A DNA stretch of 64,000 bases from Streptomyces poonensis (GTDB lineage Bacteria; Actinomycetota; Actinomycetes; Streptomycetales; Streptomycetaceae), in assembly GCF_014650915.1 (NCBI RefSeq), contig NZ_BMVW01000003.1, positions 574,424-638,423 of the forward strand, written 5' to 3'. This document shows, piece after piece, positions 1 through 10,381 of this stretch (the first letter of the stretch is position 1; each line of letters opens with the position of its first letter). The position numbers were made by a program, and so were the translations under genes. Below the pieces are notes generated by a model that saw nothing but the letters and a program-made list of their open reading frames with translations, did not search any database and was not told the DNA's origin.

Positions 1-232
1 CCGGTGTCCGCCGGTGAACGGATCAGTCTCCCGCTCCGGATCCTTCTCGTTCCAGGGCCGGAGGGCCAGGGCCGATCGGCCCTGATTTCCGCCCGCGCCC
101 GGTGCGCACCTCGGCCGGACGCGGACCGGGACCGAACGGCCCTACCGCCACTGTCACCGCGCGGCGTCCAATGGACCGATCCACCCTGCCCGTGGTCCGC
201 CGCCGCGGACGCCCGCCGGGAGACACACGGCA

Positions 233-787
233 TTGAGCGACGACCCCATACGGACATCCACCATGACGATCAACAGCGCCTTGCCCTCCACCGCCGGGCC
301 ACGGCAGAGCGTGGCACTCGACGGCTCCGAAGCCCTGCGGCTGCTCGGCAGCGTCTCCCTGGGGAGGATCGTTTTCACCCAGCACGCGCTGCCGACCATC
401 CGCCCGGTCAACCACCTTCTCGACAACGGCTCCATCATCATCCGCACCCACGAGGGCTCGGCCCTGACGTCGCACACCCGTCACTCCAACGCCTCGAACG
501 GTTCGGACCGACCGGGCGGTTCGGAGGGTTCGGACGGCCCGGGTGTCGTCGTCGCCTACGAGGCCGACGACATCGACCCCGCCACGCGCCTCGGGTGGAG
601 CGTGGTCGTCACCGGGTACGCCCGCCTGGTCACCGATCCGCGCGAACTGGCCCGCTACCGGGCGCTCCTCCATCCCTGGGTGCAGCAGACCATGGACTAC
701 ACGGTCCGTATCCACCCCGACCTGGTGACGGGGATCCGGCTGATCGCCGTGGACGAACCCGTGGCGGGCCCACCCGCGGCCGAGTGA
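233..787 (+). CDS. Pyridoxamine 5'-phosphate oxidase-like FMN-binding protein
   Basis: Predicted small split-barrel flavin-binding protein of 184 aa. The central stretch LGRIVFTQHALPTIRPVNHL, followed by a strand ending IIIRTHEGSAL and later GWSVVVTGYARLV, is the usual pattern of actinobacterial PNPOx-like proteins, which bind FMN or F420 and rarely have a known substrate. Residues about 84-103 (SNASNGSDRPGGSEGSDGPG) form a low-complexity Ser/Gly insertion between two strands. The start is uncertain: a TTG at 233 follows a GGGAG sequence by about 10 bases, while an in-frame ATG at 263 has no clear ribosome site. No operon partner is visible; the next gene is on the other strand. Family assignment is fairly safe, function is not. 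Confidence 0.8.
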   Translation: MSDDPIRTSTMTINSALPSTAGPRQSVALDGSEALRLLGSVSLGRIVFTQHALPTIRPVNHLLDNGSIIIRTHEGSALTSHTRHSNASNGSDRPGGSEGSDGPGVVVAYEADDIDPATRLGWSVVVTGYARLVTDPRELARYRALLHPWVQQTMDYTVRIHPDLVTGIRLIAVDEPVAGPPAAE

Positions 788-892
788 ATCACGGCGGTGA
801 CCGTCCCCGTCCTGTGCGAACGGTCACCGGCCCCGCCCATGTGGCCGGCCCGGCCCGTGCGACTCGGCCTGTGCGACTCGGCCTGTGCGGCT

Positions 893-1015
893 TCAGGTGA
901 GCCGGCCCTTGATCCGCCACATCCCCGACGCCCCGAGCGGCATCGCGGAACCGAGGTGCATCCCGGGTTCCGGCCACTGGAAGGCCCAGTACCGCTCGAC
1001 CGGCTGATACTCCCT
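893..1015 (-). pseudogene. C-terminal remnant of an ABC transporter permease-like protein
   Basis: Just downstream of the macrodomain stop, in another minus-strand frame, about 40 codons read [20 protein letters not shown], continue through a hydrophobic stretch and end IKGRLT-stop. The pattern 'YQP..RYW.FQW.E' followed by a membrane segment and a basic tail is what I recall from the C-termini of Streptomyces ABC-2 type permeases. There is no start codon or remaining body of the gene, and the hydrophobic segment is interrupted by polar and proline residues. Most likely a decayed fragment left by a deletion. The family call is from memory of the motif only. Confidence 0.35.
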
Positions 1016-1535
1016 AGTTCCCGTGCCCGTGGACCTGCCCGGCGAACGCCTCGAACGCCCGCTCGTCGAACAGGACGAACCTGACTTCCTCCACGGCGGT
1101 CTCCGTCTCCCGCACCGTCTGCACGGCGATACGGGCCGCGTCGTCCATCGGCCACCTGTAGACACCCGTGGAAACGGCAGGGAACGCGACCGTACGGGCG
1201 CCGAGTCCGTCGGCCACCCGCAGGGACTCGCGGTAGCAGGAGACGAGCAGGGCGGAGCGGTCCTCGGTGGGCGAGAACACCGGGCCCACGGTGTGGATGA
1301 CCCAGCGCGCGTCCAGGTCGCCGGCCGTGGTGGCGACCGCCTGGCCGGTGGGCAGCCCCCTGCCGTACCTGGATGCGCGGAGGGCGCGGCACTCGGCGAG
1401 GATCGCGGGGCCGCCCCGGCGGTGGATGGCGCCGTCGACGCCTCCGCCGCCTAGGAGGGAGGAGTTCGCCGCGTTGACGACGGCGTCGACGGACTGCCGG
1501 GTGATGTCGCCCTGCACCAGCGTGACGGTGGTCAT
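1014..1535 (-). CDS. Macrodomain protein (O-acetyl-ADP-ribose deacetylase-like)
   Basis: A 173-aa single-domain macro protein. The N-terminus [20 protein letters not shown], then a [14 protein letters not shown] loop and the later [10 protein letters not shown] and [12 protein letters not shown] motifs, match the ADP-ribose-binding macrodomain (YmdB/MacroD class), including the Asn of NAANSSL and the GGGGVDGAI substrate loop. It probably removes ADP-ribose from proteins or hydrolyses O-acetyl-ADP-ribose. Its ATG overlaps the stop of the upstream oxidoreductase by four bases (ATGA), so the two are very likely translationally coupled. Family is clear; the physiological substrate is unknown. Confidence 0.9.
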   Translation of the reverse strand: MTTVTLVQGDITRQSVDAVVNAANSSLLGGGGVDGAIHRRGGPAILAECRALRASRYGRGLPTGQAVATTAGDLDARWVIHTVGPVFSPTEDRSALLVSCYRESLRVADGLGARTVAFPAVSTGVYRWPMDDAARIAVQTVRETETAVEEVRFVLFDERAFEAFAGQVHGHGN

Positions 1536-2983
1536 GCGCGCTCCTCCTGCCGCTCCTCGGCCACACGGCCGGCCGGCGTCCGGCGCAGATGCCGCCACAC
1601 CGCCTTGGCCGCGTTGTGTCCCGACATGCCGTGCACGCCCGGGCCGGGCGGGGTGGCCGACGAGCACAGGAACACCGCCGGGTGCGGGGTGTTGTAAGGG
1701 AAGGCGGAGAACCTGGGGCGGAGCAGGAGCTGCAGGCCCGAGGCGGCTCCGCAGGCGATGTCGCCGCCGATGTAGTTGGCGTTGCGGGCGGCGATCTCGG
1801 GCGGTCCGGCGGTGGCACGGGCGAGGACCCGGTCGCGGAACCCCGGTGCGAAACGCTCCAGTTGGCGTTCGATCGCGTCGGTGAGGTCGCCGTTCCAGCC
1901 GTTCGGGACATGGCCGTACGCCCAGAAGACGTGCTTGCCCTCGGGGGCCCGGGTGCGGTCGGCGACACCGGGCTGCACGGTGATCAGGAAGGGCACGTCC
2001 GGGGCACGGCCCGCGCGGGCGACCGCGTCCAGGGCCGTGCCGATCTCCGTGTGGTCGGCGGCCACCTGTACGGTGCCGGCCCTGCGCGCCTCCTCCGCCG
2101 TCCACGGCACGGGGCCGTCCAGCGCGTAGTCGATCTTGAAGACGCCGGCGCCGTAGCGGTACGACTCGTAGTGGTGCCCGAAGCCCGCGATCCGGGCCAG
2201 GGCGGCGGGTGAGGTGTCGAAGACGTACGCGCGCGCGGGCGGCAGGTCGTCGAGCCGCTTGACCTCGTAGTCGGTGTGGACGGCACCGCCGAGGTCCCGG
2301 AGGTACGCGGCGAGCGCGTCGGAGATCGACTGGGAGCCGCCGCGGGCGACCGGCCAGCCGCGCGCGTGTGCGGCCAGCGCGAAGACCAGGCCGACGGCGC
2401 CGGTGGCGAGGCCGTCGAGGGGCGCGATGACATGGGCGACCAGGCCGGAGAAGAGGGTCTTGGCGCGCTCGTCGCGGAAGCGGCGCATCAGCCAGGTGGC
2501 GGGCGGCAGTCCGGTGAGCCCGAAGCGGGCCAGGGTGACCGGGTCGCGCGGCAGCGCGGTCAGCGGCAGCGACATGAAGTCCCGCAGCAGGGTGTCCCAG
2601 CGGGGCAGGAAGGACTCCACGAGCCTGCGGTACGTCCCCGCGTCGCGCGGTCCGAACGAGGCGGCCGTCTCGGCGACCGACCGCGACAGCACCGCGGCCG
2701 TGCCGTCGGGGAACGGGTGCGCCATGGGCAGAGGGGCGTGCGCCCACTGAAGCCCGTACCGCTCGAGCGGCATCGTGCGGAACACGGGCGAGTTGATGCC
2801 GAGCGGATGCGCCGCCGAGCAGGGGTCGTGCCGGAAGCCCGGCAGGGTGAGCTCCTCGGTGCGGGCGCCTCCGCCGACGGTCCCCTTCGCCTCGAACACG
2901 GCCACGGAGAAACCGCGGCGGGCGAGCTCCACGGCGGCCGTCAGTCCGTTCGGGCCAGCACCCACCACGACCGCATCGAGCAT
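1532..2983 (-). CDS. NAD(P)/FAD-dependent oxidoreductase, phytoene desaturase (CrtI)-like
   Basis: A 483-aa flavoprotein. The N-terminal dinucleotide-binding motif [20 protein letters not shown] is followed by [16 protein letters not shown], the usual CrtI/amine-oxidase Rossmann signature. The C-terminal [20 protein letters not shown] is the second FAD-binding stretch found in CrtI/COG1233 proteins. Such enzymes desaturate or oxidise carotenoid-like or other hydrophobic substrates, but no carotenoid genes are nearby. The ATG at 2983 is preferred because GAAGG lies about 10 bases upstream; a GTG at 2992 is possible. It is translationally coupled to the macrodomain gene. The substrate cannot be named. 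Confidence 0.85.
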   Translation of the reverse strand: MLDAVVVGAGPNGLTAAVELARRGFSVAVFEAKGTVGGGARTEELTLPGFRHDPCSAAHPLGINSPVFRTMPLERYGLQWAHAPLPMAHPFPDGTAAVLSRSVAETAASFGPRDAGTYRRLVESFLPRWDTLLRDFMSLPLTALPRDPVTLARFGLTGLPPATWLMRRFRDERAKTLFSGLVAHVIAPLDGLATGAVGLVFALAAHARGWPVARGGSQSISDALAAYLRDLGGAVHTDYEVKRLDDLPPARAYVFDTSPAALARIAGFGHHYESYRYGAGVFKIDYALDGPVPWTAEEARRAGTVQVAADHTEIGTALDAVARAGRAPDVPFLITVQPGVADRTRAPEGKHVFWAYGHVPNGWNGDLTDAIERQLERFAPGFRDRVLARATAGPPEIAARNANYIGGDIACGAASGLQLLLRPRFSAFPYNTPHPAVFLCSSATPPGPGVHGMSGHNAAKAVWRHLRRTPAGRVAEERQEERA

Positions 2984-3080
2984 CGACGGCACCTTCGGAC
3001 TCCTTCGTCAGCCGATCCCGTCGCGGCCGGCGGCCGCTCGGGATGGGTATCAGGGGATCAGGATATGACCCCGCGGGGCG

Positions 3081-3926
3081 TCAGACCCCGGTCGAGAGCA
3101 GGTCCACGACCCTGCGGGCCGTCGCCGTGTCCCGTGCCGCGCTGAACGGCAGGGTGTTGCCGCCGGCGACCCGGAACGGCTCGCCGGCCAGGGTCAGATG
3201 AGCACCGCCCGCCTCCTCGACCAGCAGCAGACCCGCCGCATGGTCCCAGGCGGCCTCCCAGTCGAAGACCGTGGCGTCCAGCGCGCCGCGCGCGACGGCG
3301 AGGTACTCCAGCCCGGCCGAGCCGCACGGGCGCGGGGCGACGCCCTCGGTGCGCAGACCGAGCAGGGCGCGCTTCTGCTCCTCGGTCGTGTAGTCCGGGT
3401 GGGACGTGGCCACCCGGAGCTCGCTGCCCGGTTCGGGCGATCCCGCGCGCAGGGGCTCGCCGTCGAGGACGGCACCCCGGCCCCTGACGGCCACGGCGAG
3501 CTGGTCGAGGACCGGGGCGTAGGTCCACGACGCCTGGACGACACCGTGCCGGACGAGGGCGACCAGGGTGCAGAAGCCGGTGTCGCCGTGGACGAACTGA
3601 CGGGTGCCGTCGACCGGGTCGACGATCCACACCGGCGCCTCGCCGCGTATCGCCCCGTACGACGCCGGGTCGGCGTGCACGGCCTCCTCGCCGACCACCG
3701 CCGAGCCGGGCAGCAGTGCGGTCAGCGCCTCCGTCAGATACAGCTCGGCCTTGCGGTCCGCGTCCGTCACCAGGTCGTGCGGGCCGCTCTTCTGGTCCAC
3801 CTCGTCCGCGGCGAGCTGCCGGAAGCGCGGCATGATCTCCGTGGCGGCGGCCTTGCGGACGGCCTCTTCTACGTCGGCGGCGTGCCGGGCGAGAAACTCA
3901 TCGATGGTTCCCGGATGTTCGATCAT
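3081..3926 (-). CDS. Inositol monophosphatase family phosphatase (possibly histidinol-phosphatase-like)
   Basis: 281 aa with the metal-binding signatures of the IMPase superfamily: DLVTDADRKAE near residue 50, GEEAVH near 80, WIVDPVDGTRQFVHG near 100 (ligands D-x-x-D-G-T) and FDWEAAWDHAAGLLLVEEAGG near 220. Members hydrolyse small phosphate monoesters (inositol-1-phosphate, histidinol phosphate, PAP) with Mg2+. The sequence resembles Streptomyces HisN-like or inositol phosphatases; no histidine gene is adjacent, so the substrate stays open. It stands alone on the minus strand, about 100 bases after the next gene's stop. Confidence 0.87.
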   Translation of the reverse strand: MIEHPGTIDEFLARHAADVEEAVRKAAATEIMPRFRQLAADEVDQKSGPHDLVTDADRKAELYLTEALTALLPGSAVVGEEAVHADPASYGAIRGEAPVWIVDPVDGTRQFVHGDTGFCTLVALVRHGVVQASWTYAPVLDQLAVAVRGRGAVLDGEPLRAGSPEPGSELRVATSHPDYTTEEQKRALLGLRTEGVAPRPCGSAGLEYLAVARGALDATVFDWEAAWDHAAGLLLVEEAGGAHLTLAGEPFRVAGGNTLPFSAARDTATARRVVDLLSTGV

Positions 3927-4025
3927 GACTCCATCAGATCACGCCCCACTGACAATCCCCATCCGGCCGGACACTTCGGACGAACCTCCGTTCGATCAAG
4001 GGTCGATCGGCGGCTCGCCGGCCCG

Positions 4026-5870
4026 TCAGCGCCCGACCGCATACCCCTGCATCCCCCGCGGATTGGCCGCCGCCGACAGCACCCCCGTCTCCGGGTCCCG
4101 CGCGACCGCGCACAGCCGCCCCTCGGACCAGGCGTCGCCGACGATCACCTCGTGGCCGCGCGAGCGCAGGTCCTCGACCACCCCGGACGGCATACGGGAC
4201 TCGACCGTGACGCCGCCGGGACGCATGCCGCGCGGATAGAAGGAGCCGGGGAAGCTGTCGTTGTGCCAGTTGGGAGCGTCGATCGCGCCCTGGAGGTCGA
4301 GGCCGCCGCGGACCCGGGCCCGCAGGGCGACCGCCAGGAAGAAGTGCAGCTGCCACTGGTCCTGCTGGTCACCACCGGGCGTGCCGAACGCCATGACCGG
4401 CACCCCGTCGCGCAGCGCCAGCGACGGGGTGAGGGTGGTACGGGGCCGGCGGCCTGGCGTGAGGGAGCCCGGCAGGCCCTCGTCCAGCCAGGTCATCTGG
4501 AGCCGGGTGCCGAGCGGGAAACCCAGCTCGGGCACGACCGGGTTGGACTGGAGCCAGCCGCCGCTGGGCGTGGCCGCGACCATGTTGCCCCAGCGGTCGA
4601 CGACGTCCAGGTGGCAGGTGTCGCCGCGGGTGGCACCGTCGGGCGCGACGTCCGGCTCGCCCGGCACCGGTGACAGCGGGCTCTTGGCGACGGTGGGCTC
4701 CCCCGCTCCCATCGGCGAGGCGGCGCCGAGCGGGCCGAGGGCGGGCTCGCCGGCCGCCACCTCGCGCGCGTGGGCGCTCAGCCACGGCACACGTCCTCCG
4801 GGACTGCCGGGCCGCAGCTCGTACGAGGCCTTGTCGCCGATGAGCGCACGCCGCCCGGCGTTGTACTCCTCCGACAGGAGCTCGCCGAGCGGCACGTCGG
4901 CCGCGTCCCCGTACCAGGCCTCCCGGTCCGCCATGGCGAGCTTGCAGCCCTCGATCAGCAGGTGCACGTACTCGGCGGACCCGTACGGCGGCAGTTCCCG
5001 CGGCAGCAGCGCGAGTTGCTGCAGCAGGACGGGGCCCTGGCTCCACGGGCCCGCCTTGCACAGGGTCCAGCCGTTCCAGTCGTAGGTGACCGGTGCCTCG
5101 TAGGAGGCGGACCAGGAGGCCAGGTCGGCGGCCGTGAGGGTGCCGGTGTGGCGCTCGCCGGTGGTGTCCATGGTGGGCCGGCCGGCCTGCCGTACGAGGG
5201 CCTCCGCTATGAAGCCGGAGCGCCACACCGCGCGCGCGGCCTCGATCTCGGCCTCCCGGCCCCCGGATCCGGCGACCTCGGCGAGCAGCCTCTTCCAGGT
5301 AGCGGCCAGCGCGGGATTGCGGAACAGCTCTCCCGCGCGCGGGGCTCTGCCGCCGGGCAGGTACACCTCCGCCGACGAGGTCCACTCCTCCTCGAACAGG
5401 CCGCGCACCGTCTCGACGGTCTCACCGACCCTCTCCACGGGCGCGTGACCGTGCTCCGCGTACCCGATGGCGTACTTCAGGACGTCGGCGAGGGACTTCG
5501 TCCCGTGATCGCGCAGCAGGAGCATCCACGCGTCGAACGCGCCCGGCACGGCGGCCGCGAGGGGGCCGGTGCCGGGGACGAGCTCCAGGCCGAGGCCCCG
5601 GTAGTGCGCGACGGTCGCGCCGGCGGGCGCGACGCCCTGCCCGCACAGCACCCTCACCTCACCGCCCGCCGGAGCCAGGACGATCGGGACCTCGCCGGCC
5701 GGGCCGTTGAGGTGCGGCTCGACGACGTGCAGCACGAAGCCGGCGGCGACGGCGGCGTCGAACGCGTTGCCCCCGTCCTCCAGGACGGCCATCGCCGACT
5801 GCGAGGCCAGCCAGTGGGTGGAGGACACCATGCCGAAGGTTCCCTGGAGCGTCGGACGGGTCGTGAACAA
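4026..5870 (-). CDS. Gamma-glutamyltransferase family protein (cytoplasmic type, no signal peptide)
   Basis: A 614-aa Ntn-hydrolase of the GGT family. The N-terminal half has the ALGL-type motif VLEDGGNAFDAAVAAGFVLH and the substrate-loop region HLNGPAGEVP. The likely autocleavage site and catalytic Thr lie in GDTCHLDVVDRWGNMVAATP, followed by RPRTTLTPSLALRDG and AFGTPGGDQQDQWQ. GGTs cleave or transfer gamma-glutamyl groups or, in cephalosporin-acylase-like members, hydrolyse other amides. Unlike the second GGT at 18.4-20.2 kb, it has no signal peptide and probably acts in the cytoplasm. It is monocistronic as far as can be seen. Confidence 0.88.
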   Translation of the reverse strand: MFTTRPTLQGTFGMVSSTHWLASQSAMAVLEDGGNAFDAAVAAGFVLHVVEPHLNGPAGEVPIVLAPAGGEVRVLCGQGVAPAGATVAHYRGLGLELVPGTGPLAAAVPGAFDAWMLLLRDHGTKSLADVLKYAIGYAEHGHAPVERVGETVETVRGLFEEEWTSSAEVYLPGGRAPRAGELFRNPALAATWKRLLAEVAGSGGREAEIEAARAVWRSGFIAEALVRQAGRPTMDTTGERHTGTLTAADLASWSASYEAPVTYDWNGWTLCKAGPWSQGPVLLQQLALLPRELPPYGSAEYVHLLIEGCKLAMADREAWYGDAADVPLGELLSEEYNAGRRALIGDKASYELRPGSPGGRVPWLSAHAREVAAGEPALGPLGAASPMGAGEPTVAKSPLSPVPGEPDVAPDGATRGDTCHLDVVDRWGNMVAATPSGGWLQSNPVVPELGFPLGTRLQMTWLDEGLPGSLTPGRRPRTTLTPSLALRDGVPVMAFGTPGGDQQDQWQLHFFLAVALRARVRGGLDLQGAIDAPNWHNDSFPGSFYPRGMRPGGVTVESRMPSGVVEDLRSRGHEVIVGDAWSEGRLCAVARDPETGVLSAAANPRGMQGYAVGR

Positions 5871-5966
5871 GGGCGGACTCCTTCACAGTTCGGCGCGCGT
5901 TCGAAGTCCGAAGATCGTACGCAGAGCCGCCCCGTACGGAACCCCGCACGCTGTCGGGTCGTCCGG

Positions 5967-6662
5967 TCAGCCGGGGTCCTTCTCCCACGCGGTGGCTCCC
6001 AGCCGCCCGGTGTTGCCCAGGTCGACGCCACCGTCGACAGTGAGGACCTGCGACGACTCACCTTCGGCGGGAGTGACACGGAGATAGGGCCCGTTCACGG
6101 CGTTCGTGGTGACGTCGGTGACCGTGTTGCGCCAGACCAGCCCGGTCCGGGCCGACTCACCGGGCCGGAGGGTGACGGGGTGCGGGCCCGGGTCGGGCAC
6201 TCCCGTGGTGATCGGCTCAGCGCCCTGGATGATCCGCACGTCGAGGGCCTCGCGCTGCTCGTCGAGCACCTGGAGTTCCGGGTAGCCGTTGAGACGGTAC
6301 GGCTGCTCGCCGCAGTTGGTGAGGGTCACGGTCATCGCGCGCAGGCCCATCGCGGCCTCGACGAGACCAGGATGGATCCGCACGCCGGAGGCGGGACAGG
6401 TGGTGGGGGCCGGGGTGGGAGTCGGGGCACCCTGAGGCGGGGCGACGGTCGGCAGCTCCTCCGCCCGCACGATGCCGGACGACGGTGACGGGTCCGGGGA
6501 CGCGGAACCGCCGGAGGCACCCGGTCCCCCGGGCGCGGCGGCCGTGCGCACGGGGTCGAGTTCGCGTTCCACCTCCTCCGAGAGGCCGCAGCCGCTCGCG
6601 GCGAGGGTGACGGCCACGGACACGAGGGCCAGGGAAGCGGTACGGCGTCGTATCGGATGCAT
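5967..6662 (-). CDS. DUF4232-like lipoprotein
   Basis: 231 aa from the ATG at 6662. The N-terminus MHPIRRRTASLALVSVAVTL runs into a lipobox (LAASGC), so the protein should be lipidated on the Cys and anchored on the outer face of the membrane. A Pro/Ser/Gly-rich linker follows (residues about 30-75). The C-terminal domain (CPASGVRIHPG... AMTVTLTNCGEQPYRLNGYP) matches the DUF4232 pattern common in Streptomyces secreted proteins, with an IgG-like fold and unknown role. A start 22 codons upstream is possible but would place extra residues before the signal peptide. Confidence 0.75.
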   Translation of the reverse strand: MHPIRRRTASLALVSVAVTLAASGCGLSEEVERELDPVRTAAAPGGPGASGGSASPDPSPSSGIVRAEELPTVAPPQGAPTPTPAPTTCPASGVRIHPGLVEAAMGLRAMTVTLTNCGEQPYRLNGYPELQVLDEQREALDVRIIQGAEPITTGVPDPGPHPVTLRPGESARTGLVWRNTVTDVTTNAVNGPYLRVTPAEGESSQVLTVDGGVDLGNTGRLGATAWEKDPG

Positions 6663-6853
6663 GAGCGGATCATGACACCCCGGGACCGGAACGCCCCGCT
6701 CCGCAGTCGGCGGACAGTCGGCGGACATGAAGCCTCGGTGACCGCACGGCTACGGAAAGACTTCTCCCTTCCCCCTCACAGACAGTCATGTGAGACTGGC
6801 GTCCCCCACCGCCGTGCGGACCCTTCCGCACCGACCTCCCCGAGAAGTGCGCC

Positions 6854-7537
6854 GTGCGAGATCTCCCTCTGCCGTTCGCCCTCACCGCGCGTCTGCTGCC
6901 GGTCGCCGCGCTGGCCTGCGCGGGCTGGGCGATGACCTCCGGACCGTTCGCCGCCACGCCCGCCACGGGCCAGAGCGCGGCGCAGGAACGGCAGGAGTCC
7001 GGCTCGGGGCCCGCTTCCGCCGCCCCGTCGGCACCCTCCACGTCGGCCGCGACACGCACGTACCCGAAGGCACCCGACCCGTGCGGCGCCCTCGCGGAGA
7101 AGACGGTCACCTCCCTCGTCCCGGGCGCCGAGGCGGCGGGCAAGGAGATACCGTCGACCGACGAGTCCGTACGCCGCACCTGCTCCTGGAACGCGCTCAA
7201 GGGCTACGACTACCGCTGGCTCGACGTGTCGTACGAGATCCGGTCGTCCGACGGCGCGGCCCGGACCGCCTACGAGCAGCGCACGGAGGAGAAGAGCGGC
7301 GGCGGGTCGGTGCCCGGCCTCGGCGACACCGCCTACTCCGTCGTGAACGTCACCACCGAGGACGGGCAGCAGACCCGCGAGGGCGTCGTGATCGTGCGCG
7401 CCTCCAACGCCCTGGTCTCCGTCACGTACAACGGCAGCGACTTCGAGAGCAAGAAGGCCCCCGACTCGGACGAGATCAACAAGGGCGCCATCAAGGCCGC
7501 CAAGGAGGCGGTGGCCGCGCTGGACGGCGGCCGGTGA
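6854..7537 (+). CDS. DUF3558-like secreted protein
   Basis: 227 aa starting at a GTG. A hydrophobic N-terminal segment (TARLLPVAALACAGWAMTSG) looks like a signal peptide or signal anchor and leads to an Ala/Ser/Pro-rich linker. The C-terminal domain begins DPCGALAEKTVTSLVPGAEA and contains a CSWNALKGYDYRWLDVSYEI stretch; a Cys pair and a 'DPC...L' start are typical of DUF3558 family proteins, which are mycobacterial and Streptomyces surface proteins of unknown function. The ribosome site is weak. It is divergent from the lipoprotein gene. Confidence 0.65.
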   Translation: MRDLPLPFALTARLLPVAALACAGWAMTSGPFAATPATGQSAAQERQESGSGPASAAPSAPSTSAATRTYPKAPDPCGALAEKTVTSLVPGAEAAGKEIPSTDESVRRTCSWNALKGYDYRWLDVSYEIRSSDGAARTAYEQRTEEKSGGGSVPGLGDTAYSVVNVTTEDGQQTREGVVIVRASNALVSVTYNGSDFESKKAPDSDEINKGAIKAAKEAVAALDGGR

Positions 7538-7573
7538 GGCCATGGAGCCATGGAGAGCCGCCGGCCGCGGATC

Positions 7574-9124
<1,551 letters not shown>

Positions 9125-9264
9125 GGGCAGGCCAATCGGTGAGGCGGGGCGGGAAAGGCCGTGCGGGGCGGGGCCGGAACCCCTCCCCGGGCTACGGGGA
9201 GGGCCGGCGCGGAACGGGAGCATGAGGGGACGACCGCTTACCCGGTCAGAACCCGACCGCGGAG

Positions 9265-9369
9265 ATCACTGCCAGGCATTGACCGCGGGAACCACAGTCA
9301 GGCGTTGACCGCGGGGACCACAGTCAGGCGTTGACCCTGAGGAATCACAGTCAGGCATTGACCGCGGCA
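9265..9369. repeat. Four tandem 26-27 bp units duplicating the 3' end of the LLM oxidoreductase gene
   Basis: Units lie at 9265-9290, 9291-9316, 9317-9343 and 9344-9369. Each carries a variant of CAGGCATTGACCGCGG or CAGGCGTTGACC. The last unit is the real 3' end of the oxidoreductase gene (codons for AVNA and the stop), so three further copies of the gene end sit immediately behind it. Seen directly; the likely cause is replication slippage. Confidence 0.85.
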
Positions 9370-10370
9370 ATCACGGCGGAGCCGTACGCGTCGATCACGG
9401 CCTCCTGCGCATCGTGCATGTCGTACACGGCGAACTGGTCGACGCCCAGCTCGCGCAGTGCCTTCAGCTTCTCGATGTGCCGCTCGACCGGCCCGATGAC
9501 ACAGAACCGGTCGACGATCTCGTCGGGCACGAACCGCGTGTCCGGGTTGCCGCTGCGCCCGTGGTGCGCGTAGTCGTAACCCTCACGGGCCTTGATGTAG
9601 CCGGTGAGTTCCGCCGGTACGGCACCGGAGTCCGCGCCGTACCGGGTGACCAGGTCGGCGACGTGGTTGCCCACCATGCCACCGAACCAGCGGCACTGCT
9701 CGCGCGCGTGGGCGAGCGCTTCCGGCGAGTCGTCCTTGGTCACGTACGCGGGCGCGGCCACGCAGATGGTCACCTCGGACGGGTCGCGCCCGGCGGCGAC
9801 GGCGGCGTCCTTGACGGCCTTGACCATGTACTCGGTCAGATAGAGGTCCGCGAGCTGGAGGATGAACCCGTCGGCCTCCTCCCCCGTCATCTTCAGCGCC
9901 TTCGGGCCGTACGCGGCCATCCAGACCGGGAGTTCGGCGCCGTCCCTCACCCACGGCAGCCGGACGGCCGTACCGCCGAGGTCGGCCTCCTCACCGCGGC
10001 CGAGCGCCCGGATCACCTTCATGGCGTCGCTGATCCGGGCCAGGGTGTTGGGCTTGCGGCCGGCGACGCGCATCGCCGAGTCGCCGCGGCCGATGCCGCA
10101 GACGGTGCGGTTGCCGAACATGTCGTTGAGCGTGGCGAACGTGGAGGCGGTGACCTCCCAGGTGCGGGTGCCCGCGTTGGTGACCATGGGGCCGACCGTC
10201 AGCCGCCGGGTGTTCGCCAGGATCTGGCTGTAGATCACGAACGGCTCCTGCCACAGCACGGCGGAGTCGAAGGTCCAGCCGTGGGTGAACCCGTTCCGCT
10301 CGGCGCGCTGCATCAGCTCGATGACGCGCGAGGCCGGCGGGTCGGTCTGCAGGACGAGTCCGAAGTCCAT
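9351..10370 (-). CDS. TIGR03842-type LLM class F420-dependent oxidoreductase
   Basis: 339-aa luciferase-like TIM-barrel protein. It starts MDFGLVLQTDPPASRVIELM and contains GFTHGWTFDSAVLWQEPFVI, VGPMVTNAGTRTWEVTAS and GRGDSAMRVAGRKP, matching the LLM subfamily regularly found in dihydropyrimidinase operons of actinobacteria. LLM proteins use F420 or FMN; here a role in oxidising or reducing a pyrimidine or hydantoin intermediate is inferred from context. It follows hydA by 11 bases. The stop codon is inside the last unit of a tandem repeat. Confidence 0.88.
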   Translation of the reverse strand: MDFGLVLQTDPPASRVIELMQRAERNGFTHGWTFDSAVLWQEPFVIYSQILANTRRLTVGPMVTNAGTRTWEVTASTFATLNDMFGNRTVCGIGRGDSAMRVAGRKPNTLARISDAMKVIRALGRGEEADLGGTAVRLPWVRDGAELPVWMAAYGPKALKMTGEEADGFILQLADLYLTEYMVKAVKDAAVAAGRDPSEVTICVAAPAYVTKDDSPEALAHAREQCRWFGGMVGNHVADLVTRYGADSGAVPAELTGYIKAREGYDYAHHGRSGNPDTRFVPDEIVDRFCVIGPVERHIEKLKALRELGVDQFAVYDMHDAQEAVIDAYGSAVIAAVNA

Positions 10371-10381
10371 GGGCGCACCTC

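Noticed and set aside
697..1968. Long minus-strand frame of 423 codons overlapping the macrodomain and oxidoreductase genes
   Set aside because: Arg/Pro/Ala/Ser-rich translation typical of a shadow of real high-GC genes in another frame; no recognisable domain.
9265..9369. CRISPR array
   Set aside because: The four 26-27 bp units are contiguous without unique spacers and copy the end of a gene, so it is a simple tandem repeat.
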